Of a DNA stretch of 64,000 nucleotides, positions 10,121 through 23,000 are shown piece by piece. Where the stretch lies: positions 35,116,001 through 35,180,000 of the forward strand of contig CM065818.1 of NCBI GenBank assembly GCA_033398695.1, given 5' to 3'. Numbering within the stretch: the stretch's first letter is position 1; the number at the start of each line of letters is the position of its first letter. The position numbers and the translations under genes are program-made. The notes beneath the pieces are model-generated. The model was not told the DNA's origin, ran no database searches, and saw only the letters and a program-made list of their open reading frames with translations. This DNA is from Orobanche coerulescens (taxonomy: Eukaryota; Streptophyta; Magnoliopsida; Lamiales; Orobanchaceae).

Positions 10121-10126
10121 AAAACT

Positions 10127-11687
10127 TGACACGTTTTTAGTGTAACTATCGCAAGTGCACGATATCGTATCAAGTAGTAAAGTGGACTTTTTGAGTCCGG
10201 TTTATCTATCCCACAAGGAAGTTTGGTTATAATTTAAATTATACACTATTAGTCTATTTTTATAGATACTAATATGAGTGAAACACACAATTAAAAAGTG
10301 TGGTTTAATATTTGCAACGAAAATGCAATAATAGTTCTAATATTATAAAGAAATAAAAAGATAGCAATAATAATAGATTGATTAACGATAAAATGAAATA
10401 GTTGGGATTACAAACTTAGTTCGTCATTAGTTATAAAAGATGTATAGGAGATCATAAGATGAATTTACTTATTATGTTGTGTAGATTCGATTTTCCTTAA
10501 AAAGACGGTTTCTCTTTCGAACTATAAAACGCCCCTTACATATTGAATCAATCCACTATATTTCTATGTTGATTGGCTTCAATACATAGCATTACGATTT
10601 ATGAAAATAACTCAAAGAATCAACTAAGGACTAGAGGTATATTTCTATCCCCTAGAACAACTTAGAGTGAAGATCATTTGATCTAATCAAACATATTTTC
10701 TTTCGAAACATATGAAGACCATAAATATCGTCATTTATTGGCCAAATAAATAAAGATTGTTAAAACAATGAAAATCACACACAATAATAAGTAATTCACA
10801 ATAGATCTTTTATACAAACATAAATAACATGACTAACCTTTTTTATAATCCCAACTAAAGGTTACTTAGCCCATGAAGGGTTTATTATACATATTACAAG
10901 CTTTGGTGGTCATTATTAGTTGAATCAAGAGAAGAAATTGATCCTAACTCCCTTAGTAGATAAAGGAGATAGAAGCAATAAACTCTCTGAATAACATATG
11001 TTATACCACACTTACAAATATCACTCAAGAACACAAGTGTGTTCTTCACACAAAAAATTTTTTACAAAAAATGGAAAATTATAAGATGAATGATCAATGA
11101 TGAAGGGTCTAAGGGGTCTATTTATACACCTAAAGTCATCTAATAGCTCCAAAACTCCAGCATTATTACAATAGATCGGATCAATGCCAGCCATCCCCTC
11201 AATAATACACAAAAATATAAAAATTAGACAAATCATAACAATTGTCAAGAGTTACGGTAGTAACATTCGGGAGTTACTGGCCGTAACTAGGGTGACTTAC
11301 GGCCGTAACATTACGTAGTTACGGCCGTAACTAACTTCGTAAAATTGCTCCTTTGGATGCTTTGATAGTTACGTTTTGAGAATTTCTCAGACTTTGCGTT
11401 TTTGCCCCCAAATCTTCTTCGGATGATAACTTTTGATATATAACTCTGATTTTGAATCCGGAAAGACTTCCGAATTCGTCTCGGAAAGCCCTACAACATG
11501 AATATATCAAAATTCAATAAAGAGAATATTTAATAAACATGTTATTTCTTGAGTAAATCAGTTATTTAATCCGATCATCATCTGATAAAAATAAAATTAT
11601 TAAAACTAATTAATTAAAAGCAAAAAACGAGTAGACTAGCTCAATTATGAGTGAATTTGATCGATACAAACCATGGATAAGTGTACA
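10127..11687 (-). mobile_element. Athila/Tat-type 5' LTR of a truncated retroelement
   Basis: On the plus strand the LTR begins TGACACG next to the primer site and appears to end GTGTACA at 11687, giving about 1.56 kb, normal for this group. The outer border is less certain because no second LTR or target duplication could be found. The short segment GCAAGTGCACGATATCGTATC near 10151 belongs to a motif common in such LTRs. A TATA box, minus-strand GTATAAATAG, is at 11118-11127. Since the primer site is retained, this is not a clean solo LTR: the element's other end is missing or unrecognised. No Athila gag or pol is seen to its left; the 169-aa ORF and the LOG relic occupy that place. Confidence 0.65.
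11240..11340. repeat. TTACGGCCGTAA palindrome array in the Athila-type LTR
   Basis: About five copies or part-copies of (G)TTACGGCCGTAAC(T) are packed into 100 bp. In the LTR's own (minus) direction they lie 115-220 bp upstream of its TATA box at 11118-11127. Confidence 0.75.
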
Positions 11688-13559
11688 AAACTGAGACTTA
11701 TCAGAGAAGCTCTAGGTACCTTTATTGCATGGCCAAAGGATCTTATCATTGCCGACTTTATCAAGGTATATTTCTTTCATGTTTTAATATTAAATCTAAA
11801 TAAAAGATACTCCGTTTATAGTTGGTTTTTACACTGCTTGTCCTCAAGAAACTAGCTGAAAATTTAGAATATTTAGAATTTAGAAAATTAAGAATAAAAT
11901 TTGTGGTAGTTTTTAATATTAAAATCTAAATAAAAGATACTTCGATATATATGCTGCTATTAATGTTGTTAGTTTTGATAAGTACAGTTTCATTTCCATG
12001 TCTGCATCTGTATTCTCTCAACCTTGAGAAATTTCATGAACATTGCATGAAAAATTACAGAAAATACCCTTGAGGTTTGATTTAATTTTACAGAATTTTG
12101 AGGTTAACTCTAATAATTTTTATAAATGTGATGGAACGATTTGAATTTGAAAGTTAGCCGGTTCGTTGTAACTAGGTGAAAACCTCAAGGGTACTTTTTC
12201 TATTTAACCATTCATACTAAAGAAGTGTGCACAGACTACTTGATTAATCTGTCATACGAATAGGGCACTCGTAAATGAATAGTAGTAACATTAATAAAAT
12301 GCCGGACGAAATGAAGGTGCACAAATCGATATGAAGAAACGTCTTCACATACATATGTTGTATTATAATGTATGGTTTTACAGTTGGTTTTTACAATTTA
12401 GGATATTGAGCGACCCGAGCCACCTAAGAAACATGCTCGTCAAGATGACCGGTCGAGTGACAGTGACACGTTGAGAGAGTTATTTAGTGTTCCAGCGACT
12501 CTCTTTAGTGAGCCGTTACAGGTGCCATGGGATACAACCTCCTTTCGCCGGAATCTTGTTCTCGACACTGCCGAAAAAATTTCTTGTGTGTTTCTTTAGA
12601 GGGTGACTACTGGACTCGGCCCTTGGAAGTTACTCACAAGTAAGCAGCCAGCTCGCTGACATTGGTTGTGGTGGTGATGACGTTCCCTTGTACATAAGTT
12701 ACAATGACCTTTTGGAAATCATTCAAGACAAGCAGTGGCTTAGCTTATCGATTCTACAGTTTTGGACTTTGTAAGCAATTCTTTACATGCATATTTATGT
12801 ATTTTATCAAAAATTCATAGTTTGAAACGTAAATAAGGTAGTAATATTTTGTTTAACAAATTAGGTACTTATCGAAATTGAACGTGGGCATGATGGACGA
12901 GGATTTGTATGGATATTTTGATCCTCAATCCATACAAAATATGGGAAATAAGGGAGAGGAGGCCTCCAGATACATCGCTTCGCATATGTCGGATGCCAGA
13001 AAACAGATATACCCTGGAGCTTACTATCATAAGTAAGATCTAATATATTCGTCTCACTACTCTCTTTTTTTCTCTAAAAGTCATAATATTTCTTTCTTGT
13101 CTTTGTAGATTATTATATATTAATAATTATATAAGTAGATGTATTTAGATTGATTACGGAAAAATTAAATATTCCGTTTGTTAATGCAGTGAGCATTGGC
13201 AACTTTTGGTCGTTATTCCGGCAAAAGCCGAAGTTGTGTGGTTTTGCTCACTACACCGTAAGCCCGACAATCGCATTAAGGCCGTAGTCCAGAAGTAAGT
13301 TTTAACTTGTAGCATTTACTTGAAAAATATATATTATATATATGTGTGTGTTATTTAAATAAAAATTAGTGGAAAAAACAAATAATCCTTGGTCCGAGTG
13401 AAAGTGTAGAATTTGGACATATATAAGTACTGTTGTAGAGTATAGAACGATAATTGAAATTATTCACCAAAAAATGAATTTTTTTTATTAAATTAAACTA
13501 GGATGGATTTTAGCATGAATGAAGTATGTATTGCGATTCTTTGAAAATTACACAATCTA

Positions 13560-16500
13560 TGTAACACCCCTAATCCGCTCAGGGATATTACACGCCGTAG
13601 AACCTTTCCTCAAGGATCTACCAGGCTGGTAACGACATATAACAACTCAACCATGCCTTTAAGGCTAAAATGACTCAGTAGACCGATTTGGTCTTTCAAT
13701 AAATACATACAACTCAAATACAACTCATGCCCACGCAAGGGGTCAAAACACAACCACACCCGTACAACGGAAAAAATATAGCAGCGGAAAATAAAGTACA
13801 ACTAAACCAATACACGATGTACGGTTCCTCATGTGATTAGTATCGATCATTTTTCATCATCCTTCGTGCCGACCCTGTGTTATGCTCCAAAACCTGAATG
13901 CAAAAACAAACATCCACCCCCCGAATACTCGGGGGTTAGCAAAACTCCACTGTTTTGCTAGTGCAAGAACAATGTGCAAATACGAGTCATACAATTCACA
14001 TTCCACGAATAACAATAACCAAGGATCCTCAAAGATCCAAACGAAACGAAAAGCACTTCCCGAGGCAAGAATTTGAGAAAACGTTCTAAAATCGAAAGAT
14101 CACAAATCAATGAAAAAAATTTATAAAAACAGTTTAGAATGCCATCGAGAGTTTTAATAGAAAACAATTTAGGATTATCAAATCCTACTTTTCAAAATCC
14201 AAAAGACAAAAGGGGTCACCGCCCCAAAGGTTTACTTTCCGAAAAATGACATTTCCAAACTGTTGGGATTTTAGCCCCAAATCCGTAAAATGACTTTTAC
14301 AAAAACCATTGGGATTTTAGCCCCAAATCTCATCAACTCACAGTACAAAAGAACGACTACAAGGTTCGTCTCCCAACATCAAAATCCACAAATAAAGGAT
14401 TTAAAACAAACAACAAAATACTCTAGTGCCATCCTAGCCAAGTAAGCCAAACGAACAACTTACCTCTTACACACCTAGTCGATGCATGCAATCATGAAAA
14501 CCGTTCTAAAGCACTCATTTCCGGAAATGCCATAATCAAATCACATTTGTAAAATGCACCACAATTAACCGTCGATCCACACCTCCGTGGACTCCTACCG
14601 AGACCCCGTCGGATCTAACCCGTAGTGGTTAAAAGCAAAGCTCGTCGATCCACACCTCCGTGTACCCCTACCGAGACCCCGTCGGATCTAACCCGTAGTG
14701 AGCATACACACACACACGTTACTCATGCAATACTAATATGCTAAGAATGTAAGTTTATCAAGAATACTTACTAGAGATGGCCACTTACTCGACGCCGTTA
14801 TCAAACTCTTCAAAACACAATAACAAGATTAAACAAGGAATACACGATTCCATAACTTTAAACAACAGGGATATCATCAAAGCCTTCAACGTTCAAAATG
14901 ATCAAATCATAATCAATTCCCAAACACACCGTTCACAAAACACGCACGCGTTTTGAAAGAGAGCCTTTAACGAGGCCAAACCAAAATCTTTTGAAACTTC
15001 ATTTCAAACAACCAAACAAACACACCAAGACGATCACCGATCATCATATCCATAAAATAAGAAAAGTATGGGCAAGGTACTTGCCTCGAATAACCATAAC
15101 ACGGAGAATCGGCCGAAGTAGGTTGGCACGAACCGACTACGAACTCGCCGACTCCACCGAACGACAATCCACAACAATGAACTACGAACGAAAACAATAA
15201 CAACGAAAATGAATTCCAAAGTACGACCCAAAGCCGCTGAATTCAAAGAACAAATGACGAAAGTTCAAGGATTTCCCCCAAAACGGCCAAGAACACGATT
15301 CGTCCCGACAAAACACGAAAACGGAATTCCAAGTTGAAATATAGATATACAATCCATAGAATGTGTTTAACAACATCATTTAACCATAATCGATCCATCA
15401 AAAACGGATGAAAAACGAGATCGAGAACAAATCCCCCAAAAAGTCAATTCGAAGGAAATCAAGAAATATACTTCGATTCGATGAAGAACAATGGATTAAA
15501 TGATATTAAACACAAGAATACTACCAAGATTAATCATACCCATCATGAATTAATCAACAACACGGAACGAATCGGACAAAAATGCAAAAACCCCCAAATT
15601 CACGAAATTAGGGTTCTAAGGTAAGATTACCTTGATTCGCTGGATCAAAGGATGATAACGGATGATTGATTGATGTTATGAACTCAAGAACTTCGTGGAT
15701 TTGTTGTCAAACAACATGGCTTCGCCACTTTCGAATCGCCAGCCGCGGATAGAAGAGGAAGGAAGTGAGAAATGAATGAAAATGTGATCGCTCACATTTA
15801 TATCGGGCCGAACTAGCGTGCGCTAGCCTTCCCGGACTAGCGTGCGCTATCGGCGGTATCGCCGAGTACCTCGGCCAGTGGCCCGCACGACCCGGCACCA
15901 CCGACCAAACCTCGCCGACCCGACTCCATAGCGCGCTACGGCGAAAGCTTTGCGCGCTTAGCCGACTGGCCCAAGAACCTCCGGACTAAAAAGTTCGCCT
16001 GTAACGACGCTAGTTGGCCGACGGCATGCGCTACCCCGCCGGTTAGCGTGCGCTACGACCGACAGTGGCGTGCGCTACTCCGCCGATCCCGACCGAGTCT
16101 AGAACCTCGTAACCCCACCGCCTGATAGCGTCGTTAGGCAGTGCGATAGCGTGCGCTACACCTGCCGGTTAGCGCGCGCAGCCTTCCGGCCGTAGCGTGC
16201 GCTACGCCGGTTCCTGCCGCACCTGTCCGGCCGGTGCCCGCAATTGTCCGGCCAGTCCCGCAACCTTCCGGCCAGTACCCGACCACCAGGGCTCGACGAC
16301 TTGATTTTTGAAAACGCACGGAACGAACACGACAAAAAGTTCGCGAACGACATCAACGACCCGAAATGAAAACATAATACAATAATTAATCATACGCGAC
16401 CAAGAAACGGGTCGAGACAACAATTACAGATACGGATACCCATAACTTTCAAGAAATTACAAAATGGCCCAAAATGCCCGGAAATCACGATACGTGATCG

Positions 16501-16781
16501 AATAACCAAACCTAAGTTCACGACACGTCTAACAAAGTTAAACGGACTTACGGGAAACTCGAAACAGCAGTTTCGAACGGGATTCGCAAGAATCGAACTC
16601 AAGTGCGGAAAAGTCGCTAAAAAGCACGGAACTCAACAAAACGACACCGAAACGAACTCGGATGTCAAAAAGTGTAGAATTAATCATTCTCAGAATGACG
16701 AAACGGTCATGAGCGAGTCATCAAAATGGACTCCGACCGAAAAAAGAAATTTACCGAAAATCGAAAATTGCAGATATTACA
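13560..16781 (-). repeat. element A LTR, left copy (3' LTR)
   Basis: 3222 bp. Begins TGTAACACCCCTAATCCGC and ends GCAGATATTACA. Contains a ~74-bp tandem duplication (GTCGATCCACACCTCCGTG... at about 14574 and 14645), a palindrome array at 15800-16215 and a minus-strand TATA box at 15796-15803. Confidence 0.9.
15805..16215. repeat. TAGCGTGCGCTA array in element A left LTR
   Basis: About eight intact or damaged copies of the near-palindrome TAGCGTGCGCTA (arms TAGCG/CGCTA) lie in GC-rich sequence. They sit directly upstream, in the element's direction, of its TATA box. Confidence 0.75.
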
Positions 16782-16818
16782 TTCTACCCTCCTTAAAAGA
16801 AGTTTCGTCCCGAAACTT
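16782..16818 (-). promoter_or_regulatory. element A polypurine tract and adjacent hairpin
   Basis: On the minus strand AAGGAGGGTAGAA abuts the LTR and is the likely plus-strand primer. Beside it AAGTTTCGTCCCGAAACTT (16800-16818) is an 8-bp-stem inverted repeat. The same hairpin occurs at the same place in elements B and C. Confidence 0.8.
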
Positions 16819-19083
16819 AAAACAAGTAGGGAGAAGCAATATCCCCCCAGGAAAACTCAACGAGATACGCAAGAAACGCGTAACTAACGCCCAACGGCGA
16901 AACGTTACAAACAACGCAACAGAATATACGGTGTGAAAACACGCTCCACGACGACCAACACAACGTCGCCGTTAGGGATATCATAAAACCAACAAGTGAC
17001 AAGCGTCATCAAATGGATAATACAATCAAGTCAATTATCCGAACAATCACAAAACACAACGAACGAAAATCAATACGATTGACCAACCCAACGGTACATC
17101 AATCAAAACGCGAGCCAATCGCTGAACAAATACGGAATTCCACCACCCAAGGGTTGGAAGATCAAAAACGAGACTAATTTCCTGAACTTAAGGGAATTAG
17201 GAAGGAGCCTGAATGCTCAACAATCACGAAACGAGAACAAAAACCGAACAAACAAATGATCGAGACAACAAAAATCGAACAATCATGTCTGAAACACGAA
17301 GGATAATAAAATTCAAACAACAATTCCCAGGATGATCTGGTGAGAACAACAAGACATGCATTCCCATAAGATCCACAGGAAAGGGAATAGCGATTGAAAA
17401 GTCACAACGACAAACGAGTTATTCCGAAACGATACCACACTCGTTCGATAAACAAAAACAAGGGGCAGGACAAGCTCAGAAATGTCAACGAACATAAATG
17501 AGTCGACAAAGTAGAATATACCAAAGTTCAAAATCCGATCCACTTCGAATAAAAGAACTAGTAGAACCAAATGATGTCACTCCCGAACAAGGTTCACAAG
17601 AATCGAACCAAACCAGAAAAAAAAGTCACAGCGATAACCAAATCGACCCACAACAAGGTCGCAGCTCGTTCGGATGATGAAACCGAAATACAGAACAAGT
17701 TCATAAAGTATCAACGAACATGAGCAAATCGATAGACTGGAGAAAGAGAAAATACAGAAGTCAAAATAGTACGGGCATTACCTCCGACCTCGTCCACGAA
17801 ATTCACAAAAATGGGAGCAAAGTAACAAGACATTAAACAACTGACACATAACGGAACCATCACCGATGCACACGGTCATACCAAACCAAGCTCTAACAGC
17901 TCGCACATGCGCGACAACGCAGAAATCACCACGAGGCGACAACATTTAACACCAACATCCCGCCTCTCACAGGGGGCTAACACAACAAATGTGTGGAAAA
18001 CGACTCAACGCTCACACCGCCAATTCGATCATACTCGGGAGCGAATATCAAAATGACAACGCGAACATCATACATACATACCCAGCCATCAAACGGGAAT
18101 GGATAGGTTTTTAAAAAAAACGAAAACCTCATTTTGAAAATAATTTAGAAGAACACCGGTTGATCTTGAGTATCACCTTTCAAAAAGTACAAACGTGAAA
18201 CATCGTTATCGAGACTTTGGAGAACCATTTCGCATTTGATAAAAATGAGGACACTTTCTCTTAGTGAAAACTTTCAGAATATTCGACCCTCGGGTCTAAA
18301 TAAAACATTGAAAATATCTCAAAACATTTTGGTCCTCGAGGTAGAAAAATTTTGAAATATATTATGGCACCTTGGATGTACCACAAGAAAATAACTCATT
18401 TGAAAAGTATGTCTCGAAATTTATTTTTCTAAGATACTCAAGGTTTTCAAAAATCCAATAGGCCAGAATGCCCAAAACTCGCACATATCGACGTTCACTA
18501 AAACAACTCCTAGTACACGCATCAAAACGTTTAAAATCAAGACAATGCATGTCTTTAAACGGAAATAAACAATAAAATACCACAGTCGAAGACCGCCTAG
18601 GATTCAGAACAAAACCACTGACCCCATTCGAGGCCTCTAAGGACCCTCCGGGACTGGCTAGTGAACAAGTCGAACGCGTATAAGCACAAAGCTTCCACAA
18701 TAGAACTTGTAAAACGTGCAAATCGATTCGAAAATCATCAGCAACGGATAAAAACAACAATAAAAAGACATCACAAGCGACGACACTCCTCGTATAAATC
18801 AAATATGAGAGTCGACTAAATACATATCGTGAAATCAAAATCCACATAAGGATTCCACCACTTAACAAATAATCATAAAAATAGCTCGTGTCACACGAGG
18901 CACAACACAAAGAAGGGAGACTTACTTCCACAGGTCGCACAAAGATGATGATCGCCCCACAATACTAATCACGACCAACAAACTCAAACGACGCGTCGCG
19001 ACACGACTCAGTCAGATAAAATCCGACGAAACAAGACTCAAACAACACGACTTGACCCGACAGCCTAGGTTTCCTCAACCTAA
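16819..19083 (-). other. non-coding interior of element A
   Basis: About 2.3 kb without any gag, protease, reverse transcriptase or integrase motif. The longest open frame (18362-18940, minus) encodes a Cys/Phe/Ser-rich string with no retroviral or other motif and looks like chance. This is the usual state of a LARD interior. Confidence 0.7.
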
Positions 19084-19095
19084 GCTCTGATACCA
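19084..19095 (-). promoter_or_regulatory. element A primer-binding site (initiator tRNA-Met)
   Basis: Minus-strand TGGTATCAGAGC, four bases inside the right LTR, is the standard tRNA-iMet primer site of plant Ty1/copia and Tekay-type gypsy elements. It fixes the element's orientation as minus. Confidence 0.88.
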
Positions 19096-19099
19096 TTTA

Positions 19100-22000
19100 T
19101 GTAACACCCCTAATCCGCTCAGGGATATTACACGTCGTAGAACCTTTCCTCAAGGATCTACCAGGCTGGTAACGACATATAACAACTCAACCATGCCTTT
19201 AAGGCTAAAATGACTCAGTAGACCGATTTGGTCTTTCAATAAATACATACAACTCAAATACAACTCATGCCCACGGAGGGGGTCAAAACACAACCACACC
19301 CGTACAACGGAAAAAATATAGCAGCGGAAAATAAAGTACAACTAAACCAATACACGATGTACGATTCCTCATGTGATTAGTATCGATCATCTTTCATCAT
19401 CCTTCGTGCCGACCCTGTGTTATGCTCCAAAACCTGAATGCAAAAACAGACATCCACCCCCCGAATACTCGGGGGTTAGCAAAACTCCACTGTTTTGCTA
19501 GTGCAAGAACAAAGTGCAAATACGAGCCATACAATTCACATTCCACGAATAACAATAACCAAGGATCCTCAAAGATCCAAACGAAACGAAAATCACTTCC
19601 CGAGGCAAGAATTTGAGAAAACGTTCTAAAATCGAAAGATCGCAAATCAATGAAAAAAATTTATAAAAATAGTTTAGAATGCCATCGAGAGTTTTAATAG
19701 AAAACAATTTAGGATTATCAAATCCTACTTTTCAAAATCCAAAAGACAAAAGGGGTCACCGCCCCAAAGGTTTACTTTCCGAAAAATGACATTTACCAAA
19801 CCGTTGGGATTTTAGCCCCAAATCCATAAAATGACTTTTACAAAAATCATTGGGATTTTAGCCCCAAATCTCATCAACTCACAGTACAAAAGAACGACTA
19901 CAAGGTTCGTCTCCCAACATCAAAATCCACAAATAAAGGATTTAAAACAAACAACAAAATACTCTAGTGCCATCCTAGCCAAGTAAGCCAAACGAACAAC
20001 TTACCTCTTACACACTTAGTCGATGCATGCAATCATGAAAACCGTTCAAAAGCACTCATTTCCGGAAATGCCATAATCAAATCACATTTGTAAAATGCAC
20101 CACAATTAACTGTCGATCCACACCTCCGTGGACCCCTACCGAGACCCCGTCGGATCTAACCCGTAGTGGTTAAAAGCAAAGCTCGTCGATCCACACCTCC
20201 GTGGACCCCTACCGAGACCCCGTCGGATCTAACCCGTAGTGAGCATACACACACACACACGTTACTCATGCAATACTAATATGCTAAGAATGTAAGTTCA
20301 TCAAGAATACTTACTAGAGATGGCCACTTACTCGACGCCGTTATCAAACTCTTCAAAACACAATAACAAGATTAAACACGGAATACACGATTCCATAACT
20401 TTAAAAAACAGGGATATCATCAAAGCCTTCAACGTTCAAAATGATCAAATCATAATCAATTCCCAAACACACCGTTCACAAAACACGCACGCGTTTTGAA
20501 AGAGAGCCTTTAACGAGGCCAAACCGAAATCTTTTGAAACTTCATTTCAAACAACCAAACAAACACACCAAGACGATCACCGATCATCATATCCATAAAA
20601 TAAGAAAAGTATGGGCAAGGTACTTGCCTCGAATAACCACAACGCGGAGAATCGGCCGAAGTAGGTTGGCACGAACCGACTACGAACTCGCCGACTCCAC
20701 TGAACGACAATCCACAACAATGAACTACGAACGAAAACAATAACAACGAAAATGAATTCCAAAGTACGACCCAAAGCCGCTGAATTCAAAGAACAAATGA
20801 CGAAAGTTCAAGGATTTCCCCCAAAACGGCCAAGAACACGATTCGTCCCGACAAAACACAAAAACGGAATTCCAAGTTGAAATATGGATATACAATCCAT
20901 AGAATGTGTTTAACAACATCATTTAACCACAATCGATCCATCAAAAATGGATGAAAAATGAGATCGAGAACAAATCCCCCAAAAAGTCAATTCGAAGGAA
21001 ATCAAGAAATATACTTCGATTCGATGAAGAACAATGGATTAAATGATGTTAAACACAAGAATACTACCAAGATTAATCATACCCATCATGAATTAATCAA
21101 CAACACAGAACGAATCGGACAAAAAAGCAAAAACCCCCAAATTCACGAAATTAGGGTTCTAAGGTAAGATTACCTTGATTCGCTGGATCAAAAGATGATA
21201 ACGGATGATTGATTGATGTTATGAACTCAAGAACTTCGTGGATTTGTTGTCAAACAACATGGCTTCGCCACTCTCGAATCGCCAGCCGCGGATAGAAGAG
21301 GAAGGAAGTGAGAAATGAATGAAAATGTGACTGCTCTGTCACATTTATACTGGGCCGGAACTAGCGTGCGCTAGCCTTCCCGGACTAGCGTGCGCTATCG
21401 GCTGGTATCAGCCGAGTACCCTCGTCCAGGGCCCGCACGACCCGGCACCACCGACCAAACCTGCCGACCAAACCTGCCGACCCGACTCCCGCTAGCGTGC
21501 GCTACGGCCGAAGCTCGCGCGCTTAGCCGACTCCCAAGAACCTCTGGACTAAAAAGTTCGCCCAGGTAACGTACGCTAGTCGGCCGACAGCGTGCGCTAC
21601 CCCTGCCGGTTAGCGTGCGCTACGACCGACAGTAGCGTGCGCTACCTGCCGATCCTGACCGAGTCCAGAACCTCAGAACCCCACTGCCCAGACCCGATAG
21701 CGTGCGTTAGGCCAGCCGATAGCGTGCGCTACACCTGCCGGTTAGCGCGCGCAGCCTTCCAGCCGTAGCGTGCGCAGCCTTCCAGCCGTAGCGTGCGCCA
21801 CGCCGGTTCCTACCGCACCTTTCCGGCCAATGCCCGCAATCGTCCGGCCAGTCCCGCAACCGTCCGGCCAGTACCCGACCTCCAGGGCTCGACGACTCGA
21901 TTTCCGAAAACGCACGGAACGAACACGACGAAAAGTTCGCGGATGACATCAACGACCCGAAATGAAAACATAATACAATAATTAATCATACGCGACCAAC

Positions 22001-22377
22001 AAACGGGTCGAGACAACAATTACAGATACGGATACCCGTAACTTTCAAGAAATTACAAAATGGCCCAAAATGCCCGGAAATCACGATACGTGATCGAATA
22101 ACCAAACCGAAGTTCACAACACGTCTAACAAAGTAAACGGACTTACGGGGAACTCGAAACAGCTGTTTCGAACGAGATTCGCAAGAATCGAACTCAAGTG
22201 CGGAAAAGTCGCTAAAAAGCACGGAACTCAACAAAACGACACCGAAACGAACTCGGATGTCAAAAAGTGTAGAATTAATCATTCTCAGAATGACGAAACG
22301 GTCATGAGCGAGTCATCAAAACGGACTCCGACCGAAAAAAAGAAATTTACCGAAAATCGAAAATTGCGGATATTACA
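19100..22377 (-). repeat. element A LTR, right copy (5' LTR)
   Basis: 3278 bp, nearly collinear with 13560-16781. Most differences are small indels in the GC-rich palindrome array. Minus-strand TATA box TATAAATG at 21343-21350. Confidence 0.9.
21355..21800. repeat. TAGCGTGCGCTA array in element A right LTR
   Basis: About ten copies of TAGCGTGCGCTA or close variants, better preserved than in the left LTR. The array ends a few bases before the minus-strand TATA box at 21343-21350. Confidence 0.78.
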
Positions 22378-23000
22378 ATCTATTGGTATTTTCTACTTAT
22401 TTAATTATTACATACTACTAACAGAAACTTGGGCATTTAATTTGATAATTAATTTGGCAGTATTAATGTGGGTTGATGTGCTGTGAACATACTCAATATT
22501 TTTATTTCATAATACATTATTACTTCTTTTAAACAGTGCCGTGACGGCGTATAAGGTGATGGGGGGTATGCATACAAGTAGATCCAAACAGACGATTACT
22601 TGGATATATCACAAAGTAAGTAATACATTCAATCATATATATATATATATATTATTATATATTATATATTATATAATTGAGCAACATATTCTTTTTAGTG
22701 TAATAAGCAAAATGGAGGTTGGGAGTGTGGGTATTACGACATGCACTGGATGTCGACTATTGTCCGAGCTCGTATTATCGATGGATGGATGGAGGTGATA
22801 AACTTTTATTTCTGTTTATTAAATTATTTAAATTAATTTCAGTTTTTTAAATTATTTCAGTTTAAAAGTGATTCGTTTAAGTTGATGAGTTAGTTAATTT
22901 ATATATATGTTTATATGTACAGATGTTTGATGATGTTGCGGCACTTACTATAGATAGTATTCGTGCAATTCGAATCGAATGGGCAAAACAATTTTTGCAG

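Larger units (their letters stand above)
13560..22377 (-). mobile_element. element A: LARD-type non-autonomous LTR retrotransposon
   Basis: Two 3.2-3.3 kb LTRs (TGTAACACCCC...GATATTACA on the plus strand) flank a 2.3 kb non-coding interior. The perfect target duplication ATCTA lies at 13555-13559 and 22378-22382. The orientation is minus: the primer site for initiator tRNA-Met adjoins the right LTR (19084-19095) and the polypurine tract adjoins the left one. No gag or pol motif occurs anywhere inside. LTR termini, primer site and the hairpin near the polypurine tract match those of the Tekay/Del elements B and C in this window, so it was probably mobilised by such an element. LTRs are very similar, so the insertion is fairly recent. 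Confidence 0.9.
11690..23000 (+). pseudogene. ULP1-like cysteine protease (C48) gene of a transposon, split by element A
   Basis: Seven exons with consensus splice sites can be followed: to 11765 (ALGTFIAWPKDLI), 12402-12770 (DVPLYISYNDLLEIIQDKQW), 12865-13032 (YLSKLNVGMMDEDLYGYFDP), 13190-13294 (EHWQLLVVI, carrying the catalytic His; VVWFCSLHRKPD), 22537-22615 (TAYKVMGGMHTSRSKQTITW), 22699-22794 (CNKQNGGWECGYYDMHW, with the catalytic Cys) and 22923-23000 (DDVAALTIDSIRAIRIEWAK). The order matches transposon-borne ULP1/C48 peptidases, relatives of SUMO proteases. The second exon contains an in-frame TAG and a frame change near 12600, so it is broken. Element A sits in the intron between the His and Cys exons and leaves both splice sites intact. 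Confidence 0.75.

Noticed and set aside
13610..13801. 63-aa frame present identically in both element A LTRs (also 19150-19341)
   Set aside because: Its duplication is explained by the LTRs being copies of each other; no motif, no expected start context.
18362..18940. 192-aa minus frame in the interior of element A
   Set aside because: Cys/Phe-rich, no gag, zinc-knuckle, protease, RT or integrase motif; looks like chance open sequence in a non-coding LARD interior.
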